Notes under the pieces: generated by a model | Told to the model about the DNA's origin: nothing | The model's input: the letters and a program-made list of their open reading frames with translations, nothing else | The model's database searches: none | Position numbers and translations under genes: made by a program | In this document: one piece after another, positions 1-8,518 of the stretch | Numbering within the stretch: position 1 is the first letter of the stretch | Layout: every line of letters starts with the position of its first letter | DNA from: Streptomyces sp. R28 | Lineage (GTDB): Bacteria > Actinomycetota > Actinomycetes > Streptomycetales > Streptomycetaceae | Length of the DNA stretch: 64,000 bases | Assembly: GCF_041052385.1 (NCBI RefSeq) | Contig: NZ_CP163439.1 | Location: 4,391,001-4,455,000, forward strand | Direction of reading: 5' to 3'

Positions 1-1263
1 GTGTCCGGCCCCGGTTCCCAGGACGGGGACGGTGATGTCGGAGTCCTTGCCGAGGATGCGGGCCAGTTCGTCGCGCAGGGCGTGGTCGAACTCGACGACG
101 GGCGTGAAGGACTCACGGACGATGTCGAGGTCGATGCCGTGGGCCGCCGCGTACTCCCGGGCCGCCTTCTCGATGCCGCCGACGACGGTGTCGAGGCTCG
201 CCTGGTCCTCGGCCCGGGAGTCGAGCCAGCCGCGCACCAGGGAGGGAATGGCGTTGACGCCGTTCGGCTCGACGGAGATCTTGCCGAAGGTCGCGACGGC
301 ACCGGCGAGTCGAGCCTCCCGGCGGGCGGCGAGCACGGTCTCGGCGTACGCGAGCATGGGGTCGCGCCGGTCCACGAGGCGGGTGGTGCCGGCGTGGTTG
401 GCCTCGCCCCGGAAGTCGAACCGCCACCGGCCGTGCGGCCAGATGGCGCTGGCGATGCCGACGCGGTCGCCGGACAGGTCCAGGGCACGGCCCTGCTCGA
501 CATGCAGTTCGACGAAGGCACCGATGCGGGCGAGCCGCTCCGGGTCGGCGCCGATGGTGTCGGGGTCGTACCCCGCGGCCTCCATGGCCCGGGGCAGGCT
601 GACCCCGTCCCCGTCGGTCAGCTTGTGGGCGTTGTCGACGGTGAGCTGTCCGGCGGCGAGCCGTGACCCGACACAGGCGAGCCCGAACCGGGCGCCCTCT
701 TCGTCACCGAAGTTGACGATGGCGAGGGGCTTGGTGAAGTCCACGCCCCTGCCCCGCAGTTCGTCGAGAGCGGCGAAGGACGACACCACCCCGAGGGGCC
801 CGTCGAAGGCGCCCCCGTCCGGCACGGAGTCGAGATGCGACCCGGTGACGACGGCGTCCCGGGCAGCGGGGTCACCGGCCCAGGCCCACTGGTTCCCGTT
901 CCGGTCGACCTCGTAGGCGAGCCCGCGAGCTTCGGCCTGCTCCTTGAACCAGGCCCGGCAGTCGAGGTCGGCGCCGGTCCAGGCGAAGCGGCGGTAGCCG
1001 CGGGAGCCGGGGTGCCGGCCGATGGGGAGCAACTCGCGCCACATCTCGTGGAAGGAGCCGCCACCCGCGACAGGCCGCGCTGCATCGCCCGCCCCCTCGA
1101 CAGGCCGGCCTGCATCGCCCCCGTTCCGCAGGGCGACGGGACTCCCCCCGCTCGAACGAAGTGGCGAGTGGGGGAGGGTGGGCACAGCCGAAGCAGCAGA
1201 CGGCGACGAGACCTCAGCCCCCGCCGGACTGTTGCCGCTCGGCTCACCTGAACGCTGGGTCAC
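1..1263 (-). CDS. M20-family amidohydrolase (allantoate / N-carbamoyl amino acid hydrolase-like), 3' end outside window
   Basis: Zinc-dependent M20 amidase of the HyuC/allantoate amidohydrolase group. The frame is open for 421 codons and runs off the window, so the C-terminus is missing. Visible metal-site motifs are HLDSVPDGG near residue 143, the acidic pair in GDEEGARFG near 188, HVEQG, and GEANHAGTTR of the dimerisation domain. The GTG start overlaps the hutU stop (GTGA), so the two are translationally coupled. This suggests a role at the end of histidine breakdown, possibly on N-formyl- or N-formiminoglutamate rather than allantoate; that is inference from position. Residues 1-70 are a Gly/Pro/Ser-rich extension with an in-frame decapeptide repeat, unlike the family. 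An internal ATG at 1044 is the only alternative start but lacks a clear ribosome-binding site. Confidence 0.85.
   Translation of the reverse strand, partial: MTQRSGEPSGNSPAGAEVSSPSAASAVPTLPHSPLRSSGGSPVALRNGGDAGRPVEGAGDAARPVAGGGSFHEMWRELLPIGRHPGSRGYRRFAWTGADLDCRAWFKEQAEARGLAYEVDRNGNQWAWAGDPAARDAVVTGSHLDSVPDGGAFDGPLGVVSSFAALDELRGRGVDFTKPLAIVNFGDEEGARFGLACVGSRLAAGQLTVDNAHKLTDGDGVSLPRAMEAAGYDPDTIGADPERLARIGAFVELHVEQGRALDLSGDRVGIASAIWPHGRWRFDFRGEANHAGTTRLVDRRDPMLAYAETVLAARREARLAGAVATFGKISVEPNGVNAIPSLVRGWLDSRAEDQASLDTVVGGIEKAAREYAAAHGIDLDIVRESFTPVVEFDHALRDELARILGKDSDITVPVLGTGAGH
1068..1176. repeat. 23-bp direct repeat plus imperfect palindrome inside a CDS
   Basis: Positions 1068-1090 and 1098-1120 are a 23-bp direct repeat with two mismatches and a 30-bp period (ten codons). 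Just beside it, 1142-1154 and 1165-1176 form a GC-rich imperfect hairpin, CTCCCCCCGCTCG against CGAGTGGGGGAG. Such palindromes are common between genes in Streptomyces; here it is translated as part of the amidohydrolase N-terminus. Confidence 0.6.
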
Positions 1264-2924
1264 GCCTCGTCACCCTCGCGCATCGGGACGCGAACGCCCC
1301 GCTCGTCGGCGACGGTCTCCGCGATGTCGTAGCCCGCGTCCACGTGCCGGATGACGCCCATCCCGGGGTCGTTCGTCAGCACCCGGCGGATCTTCTCCCC
1401 GCCGAGCTTCGTGCCGTCGGCCACCGTCACCTGCCCGGCGTGGATCGACCGCCCCATGCCGACGCCACCACCGTGGTGGAGGGAGACCCAGGAGGCGCCC
1501 GAAGCCACGTTCACCATGGCGTTCAGCAGCGGCCAGTCGGCAATCGCGTCCGAGCCGTCGAGCATCGCCTCCGTCTCGCGGTACGGCGAGGCGACGGAAC
1601 CGCAGTCCAGGTGGTCGCGCCCGATCGCCAGCGGCGCTGCCAGCTCACCGCTGGCCACCATGTCGTTGAACCGCTCGCCCGCCTTGTCCCGCTCCCCGTA
1701 GCCGAGCCAGCAGATGCGCGCGGGCAGCCCCTGGAAGTGCACCCGCTCCCCCGCCAGCTTGATCCAGCGGGCCAGGGACTCGTTCTCCGGGAACAGCTCC
1801 AGGATCGCCTTGTCGGTCTTGGCGATGTCGGCCGGGTCGCCGGAGAGGGCAGCCCAGCGGAAGGGGCCCTTTCCCTCGCAGAAGAGGGGGCGGATGTAGG
1901 CGGGGACGAAGCCGGGGAAGGCGAACGCCCGCTCGTAACCGGCGAGTTGGGCCTCACCCCGGATCGAGTTGCCGTAGTCGAAGACCTCGGCACCGGCGTC
2001 CATGAAGCCGACCATGGCCTCGACGTGCTTGGCCATCGACTCGCGGGCCTTGGTGGTGAAGCCCGCCGGGTCCTTGGCGGCGGCATCCGCCATGTCCTCG
2101 AAGCCGACGCCCACCGGCAGATACGCCAGCGGGTCGTGTGCCGAGGTCTGGTCGGTGACGATGTCGATGGGGGCGCCCATGGCGAGGAGCTGCGGGACCA
2201 GTTCGGCCGCGTTGCCGAGGACGCCGATGGAGAGGGGACGGCGGGCGTCACGGGCCTCCACGGCCAGCTGCAACGCGTGGTCGAGCGAGTCGGCCTTCAC
2301 GTCCAGGTAGCGGTGCTCGATGCGCCGCTCGATGGCGCGCGGGTCGCAGTCGATACAGATCGCGACGCCGTCGTTCATGGTCACGGCGAGCGGCTGGGCG
2401 CCGCCCATGCCGCCGAGACCGGCGGTGAGGGTGATCGTCCCGGCGAGGGTGCCCTCGAACTTCTTCGCGGCGACGGCGGCGAAGGTCTCGTAGGTGCCCT
2501 GGAGGATGCCCTGGGTGCCGATGTAGATCCAGGAGCCGGCCGTCATCTGGCCGTACATGGTGAGGCCGAGGGCCTCCAGGCGGCGGAACTCCTCCCAGTT
2601 GGCCCAGTCGCCGACGAGGTTGGAGTTGGCGATGAGGACGCGCGGGGCCCACTCGTGGGTCTGCATGACGCCGACGGGGCGGCCGGACTGGACCAGCATG
2701 GTCTCGTCCTGCTTCAGCGTCCTCAGCGTGCGCACCATCGCGTCGAAGGAGCGCCAGTCGCGGGCGGCCTTGCCGGTGCCGCCGTAGACGACGAGCTTGT
2801 CGGGGTGCTCGGCGACCTCGGGGTCCAGGTTGTTCTGCAGCATCCGCAGAGCGGCCTCCTGCTGCCATCCCAGGGCACTCAGTTCCGTACCGCGCGGCGC
2901 TCGGACGGGGCGGGGTCCTGACAT
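1260..2924 (-). CDS. hutU: Urocanate hydratase (urocanase)
   Basis: Converts urocanate to 4-imidazolone-5-propionate in cytosolic histidine degradation. The 554-residue protein has the urocanase signature throughout: YGGTGKAARDW near residue 50, the NAD+-binding GLGGMGGAQPLAV region, and GLPARICWLGYGERDKAG in the C-terminal half. I chose the ATG at 2924 because GGGAGG sits 6 bases upstream and the protein then begins MSGPRPVRAP. An in-frame ATG at 2975 would add 17 residues but falls on an inverted repeat that looks regulatory. The gene is first in the leftward transcript and overlaps the M20 amidohydrolase by 4 bases. It is divergent from the decarboxylase-like gene. Confidence 0.96.
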   Translation of the reverse strand: MSGPRPVRAPRGTELSALGWQQEAALRMLQNNLDPEVAEHPDKLVVYGGTGKAARDWRSFDAMVRTLRTLKQDETMLVQSGRPVGVMQTHEWAPRVLIANSNLVGDWANWEEFRRLEALGLTMYGQMTAGSWIYIGTQGILQGTYETFAAVAAKKFEGTLAGTITLTAGLGGMGGAQPLAVTMNDGVAICIDCDPRAIERRIEHRYLDVKADSLDHALQLAVEARDARRPLSIGVLGNAAELVPQLLAMGAPIDIVTDQTSAHDPLAYLPVGVGFEDMADAAAKDPAGFTTKARESMAKHVEAMVGFMDAGAEVFDYGNSIRGEAQLAGYERAFAFPGFVPAYIRPLFCEGKGPFRWAALSGDPADIAKTDKAILELFPENESLARWIKLAGERVHFQGLPARICWLGYGERDKAGERFNDMVASGELAAPLAIGRDHLDCGSVASPYRETEAMLDGSDAIADWPLLNAMVNVASGASWVSLHHGGGVGMGRSIHAGQVTVADGTKLGGEKIRRVLTNDPGMGVIRHVDAGYDIAETVADERGVRVPMREGDEA

Positions 2925-2968
2925 GGTCTGCCTCCCAGCGGACTGTGACTGCGAACTGTTGAGGTGGA

Positions 2969-2993
2969 TATTCACATCCTGTCTTCCTGAATA
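2969..2993. promoter_or_regulatory. Inverted repeat TATTCA-N13-TGAATA in the hutU / decarboxylase divergent promoter
   Basis: A perfect 6-bp inverted repeat (2969-2974 and 2988-2993) lies in the 161-bp divergent promoter. On the minus strand a TTGAC hexamer follows near 3001. It is a candidate operator for hutU, with the regulator unknown. The octamer CTATTCAG found here also occurs in both copies of the duplicated promoter at 10.1 and 10.9 kb. Confidence 0.4.
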
Positions 2994-3085
2994 GAGCTAG
3001 TCAATACGTTCGCGGGCCAGCGCTCGCGCGTCGCGGATGTTTGGCTGGATGCATGGGCTCGGACAACGACATGACGGGGGATGCT

Positions 3086-4513
3086 GTGGACAACGGAGTG
3101 GGCAGCGGCGCAGGCGATGGAGTAGGCAACGGCGTAGGCGACGGATTCGAGATACCGGCGTACGACGCCGGCCGGGTGGCCCGGCGGAACGAGGCGGTGC
3201 GGGCCGCCGTGGAGCAGGGGCTGCTGGGGCCCGGCTCACCCATCGTCGGCCTGCTCGACGCCACCGGTATCCGGGAGTCGGCGGCGGCACTGCGGGCGGC
3301 GTTCGACGCGGTCGTGGCGCCGGGCACGCCCGTGCTGCACGCCTTCGCGGTGAAGGCGACCCCGCTGGTGCCGGTGCTGCGGCTGCTGCGCGAGGAGGGC
3401 ATCGGCGCGGAGGTGGCGAGCCCGGGCGAGCTGGCGTTGGCGCGGGCGGCGGGGCTGCGCCCGGAGGCGACGGTTCTGGACTCGCCCGCCAAGACGCCGG
3501 CCGAGCTGCGCGAGGCGCTGGCGCTGGGCATCGCCGTCAACGCGGACAACCCGCAGGAGCTGGACCGCCTCGACGGCCTCGTCCGGTCCGCCGCCAGTCG
3601 CTCCCCGCTCGGGCTCCGGGTGAACCCGCAGGTCGGCGGGGGTTCCATCGAGGCGACGTCCACGGCCACGGCGACCTCGAAGTTCGGAGTGGCGCTGCGC
3701 GACGAGGGGGCGCGGGAGTGGGTCGTACGGGCGTACCAGGACCGCCCGTGGCTGACCCGGCTGCACGCGCACACCGGCTCTCAGGGGATCCCGCTGGCAC
3801 TGATGGCCCGGGGGGTCGCGGAGGCGTACGCGCTCGCCGAGGAGATCAACCGGCGGATCGGGCGGCGGCAGATCGACACGCTCGACATCGGCGGCGGGCT
3901 GCCGGTGAACTTCGCCTCGGACGCGACGGCCCCGACGTACGCGCAGTACGCGCGACTGCTGAGCGAGACGGTGCCGGGGCTGTTCGACGGGCGGTACGGG
4001 CTGGTCACGGAGTTCGGGCGCTCGCTCCTCGCCAAGCACGGGACGGTGGTGGCCCGGGTCGAGTACGCCAAGAGTGCGGGCGGCCGGCCGGTGGCGGTCA
4101 CGCACGCGGGCGTGCAGGTCGCCACGCGCACGGTGTACGCGCCGGCGAGCTGGCCGCTGAGGATCACCGCGTACGACAGCAAGGGGCGCCCGAAGGACGG
4201 TCCGGCCGTGGTGCAGGACGTGGCCGGTCCGGCTTGTTTCTCGGGCGATCTGCTGGCCGAGGGGTGCGCGCTGCCGTTGCTGGAGCAAGGGGACTACGCG
4301 GCGGCGGTGGACACGGGGGCGTACTACTTCGCGCACCACTACGCGTACAACTCCCTGGCCCGGCCCGGCGTTTACGGCTTCGCTCCGGACGAGGCCGGGG
4401 CCATCGCCTTCGCGACGGTGCGCGAGCCGCAGTCGCTCGACGAGATCGTGGCCGAATCCGGAGGGGCGTACGCGGCGTCGCTCACCACCCTGCCCCCGCG
4501 GAAGCGCCGTTGA
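3086..4513 (+). CDS. PLP-dependent decarboxylase-fold enzyme (Orn/DAP/Arg decarboxylase family 2, Y4yA-like)
   Basis: Fold-type III PLP enzyme related to diaminopimelate decarboxylase. The PLP lysine lies in HAFAVKATPLVPVLR, followed by GAEVASPGELALARAAG, HTGSQG, the phosphate-binding DIGGGLPVNF, and a C-terminal beta-barrel with CFSGDLLAEGC and DTGAYYFAHHYAYNS. True lysA has another C-terminal pattern and chromosomal setting, so this is best described as the Y4yA-type subfamily of unknown substrate. The N-terminus is Gly/Val/Asp-rich and low complexity. I chose the GTG at 3086 because GGGGGA precedes it; the ATGs at 3053 and 3071 have no visible site. It is divergent from hutU. Confidence 0.85.
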   Translation: MDNGVGSGAGDGVGNGVGDGFEIPAYDAGRVARRNEAVRAAVEQGLLGPGSPIVGLLDATGIRESAAALRAAFDAVVAPGTPVLHAFAVKATPLVPVLRLLREEGIGAEVASPGELALARAAGLRPEATVLDSPAKTPAELREALALGIAVNADNPQELDRLDGLVRSAASRSPLGLRVNPQVGGGSIEATSTATATSKFGVALRDEGAREWVVRAYQDRPWLTRLHAHTGSQGIPLALMARGVAEAYALAEEINRRIGRRQIDTLDIGGGLPVNFASDATAPTYAQYARLLSETVPGLFDGRYGLVTEFGRSLLAKHGTVVARVEYAKSAGGRPVAVTHAGVQVATRTVYAPASWPLRITAYDSKGRPKDGPAVVQDVAGPACFSGDLLAEGCALPLLEQGDYAAAVDTGAYYFAHHYAYNSLARPGVYGFAPDEAGAIAFATVREPQSLDEIVAESGGAYAASLTTLPPRKRR

Positions 4514-4694
4514 TGCACGCCGACGAGGAGCGGTACGCCATGGGTGATCAACTGGATTGAAAACAAGGTCAGTTGACCCACCTTAGTCACTCGGCGCATG
4601 TTCCACTGGAAAATGCCAGAACACTCACTCGCCGCACACACGTTGCGTAGTTTGGCCGTCACTCAGCCGAACCCCAGGCGGGAGGGGAGCGACG

Positions 4695-5087
4695 GTGCCC
4701 GGAATCGACGAGTGCTTGCTGGAGACGATGCGGCTGCCCGGTGCACGGGGCGCCGCGCTGGTCGACTGGACCAGCGGACTGGCCCTGGGCACCGTGGGCG
4801 ATCCGCCGGGCGGTGACCACGAGACGGCGGCCGCCGAGGCGGCGGAGCTGGCGCGGCTGGCCGCCGAGCAGCACGCGTTCGGGCCCGGTGCCGACGCGGA
4901 CGCCGCGGATCCGCCCGTCGAGGACGTGATCCTCAGCAACCGGGACAGCTACCACGTGCTGCGGTTCGTGCCGACGACCTTCGAAAGCAGCGTGTTCCTG
5001 TACCTGTGGCTGTCCCGCGCGGACGGCAATCTCGCGCTGGCCCGTATCCGGCTGGGCGAGATGGCCGAACGGCTGGTGCTGGGATGA
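4695..5087 (+). CDS. Roadblock/LC7-domain protein (first of the operon)
   Basis: A 130-residue protein similar in length and pattern to roadblock/LC7 proteins, which in bacteria act as GTPase partners or scaffolds. The opening ECLLETMRLPGARGAALVDWTSGLALGTVG matches that of the third member of this operon (CLASIEGATGAALVDYTSG). It differs by an acidic insert around residues 60-75 (GADADAADPP). The GTG start follows GGGAGGGGAGC. Its TGA overlaps the next gene's ATG. Confidence 0.8.
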   Translation: MPGIDECLLETMRLPGARGAALVDWTSGLALGTVGDPPGGDHETAAAEAAELARLAAEQHAFGPGADADAADPPVEDVILSNRDSYHVLRFVPTTFESSVFLYLWLSRADGNLALARIRLGEMAERLVLG

Positions 5088-5881
5088 CCATGGTCGGAAC
5101 CACCCCGCCACCGCGTCTGCCGGTCCGGGACCGGGCGACGGCACACCAGCGGGCCGGGGCCGGCGTCTCGCCGATGCTGACCCGGCTCGCGGAGGAGCGG
5201 GCCACCGGCGTCCTGGACCGCGAGCACGGCACGCTCCATCTCGCCGAGGGCCGGGTGGTGCATGCCGAGAGCCCTCTCGCCCCCGGCCTCGCCGGGCTCC
5301 TCACGGCCCACGGCACCCTGGGCCGTGAGGCCTGGCGGGACGCCGAGGACAGCGGCGACGGGGGGCGGCTGCTGCGGCACGGTGTCACGCCGGGCGCGCT
5401 GGAGCTGGCGCAGGTGAGCGCGCTGTACGACGCCGCGTACTTCGCCCTCGCCCCCAGCAGTACGCCCGGCCGCTTCCGCTACGGCACCGCGCACTGGCTC
5501 GCCGCCGTGCACCCCGTGCCGGTCGCCGCGCTGGAGCGCGAGATGCTGCGCCGCCGCGCCCTGCTGCGCCGCATCTGGCCCGACCCGGCGACGGACGCGG
5601 CCCCCCTGATCCGGGCCGACCCGGTCGCGGCCCCCGCGGTCCCGCCCCGGCAGGCCGCCGTACTCGCCCGGGTGGACGGCGTCAGGCGGGCCGCCGACAT
5701 CGCGCGGGAGCTGGGCAGACCGGCGTTCCACACGCTGGTGCACCTGCGGCGGCTGGCCGCGGCGGGGCTGGTGTCCCCGCAGCCGCCACCACCCGCCGCC
5801 CCGGGCCCCCCGCCCGACGCCGCCGCCGATCCCTACGTCGCGCTGCTGAAGAGGGTCAGGGATGCGCTGGAGGCCCTTTGA
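5084..5881 (+). CDS. DUF4388/PatA-N-like protein with C-terminal helix-turn-helix
   Basis: Predicted 265-residue protein starting MTMVGTTPP at an ATG that overlaps the preceding stop codon. Residues ~20-90 (TGVLDREHGTLHLAEGRVVHAES, then GLAGLLTAHGTLG) resemble DUF4388, a sensory or interaction domain. Residues ~190-235 (VLARVDGVRRAADIARELGRP, then HLRRLAAAGLV) look like a winged helix, followed by a Pro-rich tail. It probably links the roadblock proteins to gene control or to another partner. No DNA target is visible. Confidence 0.75.
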   Translation: MTMVGTTPPPRLPVRDRATAHQRAGAGVSPMLTRLAEERATGVLDREHGTLHLAEGRVVHAESPLAPGLAGLLTAHGTLGREAWRDAEDSGDGGRLLRHGVTPGALELAQVSALYDAAYFALAPSSTPGRFRYGTAHWLAAVHPVPVAALEREMLRRRALLRRIWPDPATDAAPLIRADPVAAPAVPPRQAAVLARVDGVRRAADIARELGRPAFHTLVHLRRLAAAGLVSPQPPPPAAPGPPPDAAADPYVALLKRVRDALEAL

Positions 5882-6014
5882 CCGCAACCCCTTCGAGGGC
5901 CGCAACCCCTTCGAAGCCCTCAGACCCAGCGAGAACCGCGGCCCCGTCGAAGACAGCGAGCCGGCCGGACTGCGGCGCCCGCCGCAGCGGTCCCGCGCCG
6001 AGAGGAGAAACCTG

Positions 6015-6539
6015 ATGGCGGCCGAGGCCCCGATACTCGACGAGTTCCGCCGGCTCAGAGCCCGCGTGCCCCAGCTGACCGGAGCACTCGCGGCCGGCGT
6101 GGACGGCCTCGTCCTCGCCCACGACACGCCAGGCGTCGAACCGGACGGCCTCGCCGCGCTGACCGCCGCCGCACTCGGCGTCGCGGTGCGGGTGGCGGAC
6201 GCGACCGGACGGGGCGACTTCCGCGAGCTGCTCGTGCGCGGGACGGACGGCTATGTGGCGACGTACGCGGCGGGACGCACCGCGGTGCTGACGCTGCTCG
6301 CCGCGGACGGCGTCAACGTCGGCCGTCTGCATCTGGAGGGCCGCCGCGCCGGTGCCCGCATCGGGGAGCTCGTCGACGCGGAGGCGGCGCCTCTCAGGAG
6401 GAGCCCTGCCAAGGGCTCCGCAAAGGAACCGAAGGAACCCACGGAACCCACGGAGCCCGCCAAACCCATGCCCACCCGCACAAGAAACACGCGCGCCGCA
6501 CGCACCACCGCCAACGCGCGTACCACTACGGATAGTTGA
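6015..6539 (+). CDS. Roadblock/LC7-like protein with basic Thr/Pro-rich tail
   Basis: The globular part (residues ~1-125) starts MAAEAPILDEFRRLRARVPQLTGALAAGVDGLVL and ends around RIGELVDAEAAP; the order of motifs is that of roadblock/LC7 proteins. The tail is a low-complexity KEPKEPTEPTEPAKP stretch followed by an Arg/Thr-rich end. The ATG at 6015 is preceded by GAGGAGAAACCTG, a strong site. An in-frame ATG at 5862, overlapping the preceding gene, would add 51 residues and cannot be excluded. The basic tail is unusual for the family and may bind nucleic acid or an acidic partner. Confidence 0.75.
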   Translation: MAAEAPILDEFRRLRARVPQLTGALAAGVDGLVLAHDTPGVEPDGLAALTAAALGVAVRVADATGRGDFRELLVRGTDGYVATYAAGRTAVLTLLAADGVNVGRLHLEGRRAGARIGELVDAEAAPLRRSPAKGSAKEPKEPTEPTEPAKPMPTRTRNTRAARTTANARTTTDS

Positions 6540-6553
6540 GAGGAACTCACATC

Positions 6554-6928
6554 ATGGCCAACACCGAGACCACCCTGAAGGAATGCCTCGCCTCGATCGA
6601 GGGGGCGACCGGGGCCGCGCTCGTCGACTACACCAGCGGAATGGCGCTCGGCACCCTGGGCGGCAGCAAGACCTTCGACCTCAATGTCGCCGCGGCGGGC
6701 AACACCGACGTCGTCCGCGCCAAGATGCGCACGATGGAGCACCTCGGCCTCAAGGGCGGCATCGAGGACATCCTGATCACCCTCTCCGACCAGTACCACC
6801 TGATCCGGCTGATCACCGGGCGCGGCGGCAACGGCCTCTTCCTGTATCTGGTTCTCGACGCCAAGCGGGCCAACCTGGCCATGGCCAGGCACCAGTTGAA
6901 GAAGATCGAGGAAGACCTGGAGGTCTGA
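6554..6928 (+). CDS. Roadblock/LC7-domain protein (last of the operon)
   Basis: A 124-residue canonical roadblock protein. It has CLASIEGATGAALVDYTSGMALG, a central NVAAAGNTDVVRAKMRTMEHLG helix, and the C-terminal LITGRGGNGLFLYLVLD strand pair. The ATG follows AGAGGAACTCACATC. It lies 14 bases after the preceding gene and ends the operon. Its close match to the first gene suggests a duplication, giving two similar subunits that could form heterodimers. Confidence 0.85.
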   Translation: MANTETTLKECLASIEGATGAALVDYTSGMALGTLGGSKTFDLNVAAAGNTDVVRAKMRTMEHLGLKGGIEDILITLSDQYHLIRLITGRGGNGLFLYLVLDAKRANLAMARHQLKKIEEDLEV

Positions 6929-6952
6929 CCCGCACCGGCCAAAAGGGCTGAC

Positions 6953-7540
6953 CTACACCAGCGCCGCGGTGCGGCGGCGGGCCCCGCCCGGGGCCGCGTC
7001 GCCCGCCGCGACGCCCGTACTGCGAAAGGCCTTGACCGCCTTGCCCGCCGGGCGGCCGCCGCGCCCGTCGAGCCAGTCCACCCGTACCCACAGCAGGGCG
7101 TTCTCGGCCCGCTCCCGCCGTCCGAGCCACGCGGCCTTGAGCCGGAGCCCCGCCCCGCACCCCGCCAGCAGCATCCCGCCCGCCGCCGGCACGGCGAACG
7201 CGCTGCCCAGCGCGGCGACGAAGGCGAGCGCCAGCCACCAGCGGTGACCCCGGCGCCAGTTGCGGACGGAGACCGCACGGTCCTGGAGCACGTCGTGCTT
7301 GCCGGCGCGGGCGGCCGAACGGCTCAGGGCGGTGTAGCGCCTGCGGCGGGCGTACGCGACCACGGCCGTCGCGATGATGAAGAGCGCCGCCCCGGCCAGG
7401 ACCCCGATCCGGCGTCCCGTCAGCCCCGGCACCAGCACCCCGATGCCCGCCGCGAACACCCCGAGCCACCACAGCGGCGCGGCCCCGGCCCGTACGACGA
7501 CCGCCACCCGAGCCAGCCCGTGCCCTCCTGCGCGTGCCAC
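6953..7540 (-). CDS. Conserved membrane protein of unknown function
   Basis: A 195-residue protein with about four hydrophobic segments: APLWWLGVFAAGIGVLVPGL, IGVLAGAALFIIATAVVAYA, WWLALAFVAALGSAFAVPAAG and the following GGMLLAGCGAGL. Basic cytosolic loops separate them, and the C-terminus is soluble and basic. The GTG start is preceded by GGGAGGCGGGAC. It converges with the roadblock operon (24 bp apart). I do not recognise a family with known function. Confidence 0.7.
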   Translation of the reverse strand: MARAGGHGLARVAVVVRAGAAPLWWLGVFAAGIGVLVPGLTGRRIGVLAGAALFIIATAVVAYARRRRYTALSRSAARAGKHDVLQDRAVSVRNWRRGHRWWLALAFVAALGSAFAVPAAGGMLLAGCGAGLRLKAAWLGRRERAENALLWVRVDWLDGRGGRPAGKAVKAFRSTGVAAGDAAPGGARRRTAALV

Positions 7541-7614
7541 GTCCCGCCTCCCGTCTCACGTCTGTCCAGATGCTGTGCGCGCACGCTAGCCAGCGAACGT
7601 GAGACGAACCTTAA

Positions 7615-7664
7615 GAACTCACCCGGGCCCGTGGGAACTCACCCGGTCCTCAGGAACTCACTCG
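7615..7664. repeat. Three direct repeats of GAACTCACCCGG
   Basis: The 12-mer GAACTCACCCGG occurs at 7615-7626 and 7635-7646, and as GAACTCACTCG at 7654-7664, so the period is 20 then 19 bases, about two helical turns. It spans the rpiR-like stop codon and the region upstream of the 6953-7540 gene. It may be a regulator binding array or a slipped repeat. Confidence 0.45.
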
Positions 7665-8518
7665 ACGAACAGCCCCCGCGCCATCGCCCGCGCGTCGAAC
7701 TCCTCCAGCCGCGCCTGCGCGTCCGGCAGGTCGTCGCACATCGCCTCCAGCAGGACCCGGCCCAGCAGCATCGGCGCGCAGGCCGTGTCGAAGGCGAGGC
7801 CCGTGCCGACGGCGGCGGGCAGCAGCAGGTCGGAGACCTTGGCGACCGGCGCGAAGGCGGAGTCGGCCACCGTCACCACCGTCAGCCCGGCCTCCTTGGC
7901 GTACGCCAGGGTGTCCACGACCTCGCGCGGATGCCGGGGCAGCGCGAAGCAGAGCAGCGCCGTCGCCCCGGCCCGTACGGCGGCGTCGATACGGTCGTGG
8001 ATCATCGTGCCGCCCTCGTGCAGCAGCCGTACGTCCGGGTGCACCTTGGCGGCGAAGTAGGAGAAGCCGTACGCCTGGGAGGCCGCGGCCCGCAGGCCGA
8101 GCACGGGAAGCGGACGCGAGGCCGCGAGCAGCCGCCCCGCCTTCTGCACCGGGCGCGGATCGGCCAGCACCTCCGCCAGGTGCCTGAGGTTCTCGATCTC
8201 GGCCTCGACGGCCTGCTGGTACTCGTTGTACGAGCCCGCGTCCGGGGCCTGTTCCACGGGCGCGACCTCGCGCAGGTGCTTGCGCAGCGCCGGGTAGCCG
8301 TCGAAGCCGAGGGCGACGGCGAAGCGGGTCACGGACGGCTGGCTGACCCCGGCCAGTTCGGCCAGTTCCACGCTGGACAGGAACGGCACGTCGGCGGCCC
8401 GCCGCACCATGCAGTGCGCGATGCGGCGCTGCGTCGGCGTCAGCCGGTGCCCCTCGAAGAGCGCTTGAAGTCGCGCGGCGGGACTGTCCGTCCCACCCGT
8501 GTTCCTGTCCGCGCTCAT
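7658..8518 (-). CDS. RpiR/MurR-family transcriptional regulator (HTH-6 plus SIS domain)
   Basis: A 286-residue regulator. The N-terminal HTH lies around residues 20-90 (LTPTQRRIAHCMVRRA, then ELAGVSQPSVTRFAVALGF). The C-terminal SIS fold covers ~120-270 (VLGLRAAASQAYGFSYFAAK, GATALLCFALPRHPREVV, AGLTVVTVADSAFAPVAKVSD). Its ATG overlaps the stop of the lyase gene upstream (ATGA), so the two form one transcript. RpiR proteins usually sense a phosphosugar or another small ligand made by the pathway they control. The natural target here is the divergent promoter upstream of the lyase. Inferred role: local regulator of the lyase/importer unit. Confidence 0.9.
   Translation of the reverse strand: MSADRNTGGTDSPAARLQALFEGHRLTPTQRRIAHCMVRRAADVPFLSSVELAELAGVSQPSVTRFAVALGFDGYPALRKHLREVAPVEQAPDAGSYNEYQQAVEAEIENLRHLAEVLADPRPVQKAGRLLAASRPLPVLGLRAAASQAYGFSYFAAKVHPDVRLLHEGGTMIHDRIDAAVRAGATALLCFALPRHPREVVDTLAYAKEAGLTVVTVADSAFAPVAKVSDLLLPAAVGTGLAFDTACAPMLLGRVLLEAMCDDLPDAQARLEEFDARAMARGLFVE

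Noticed and set aside
1161..2921. 586-codon plus-strand open frame
   Set aside because: Antisense to hutU; no domain and no ribosome site.
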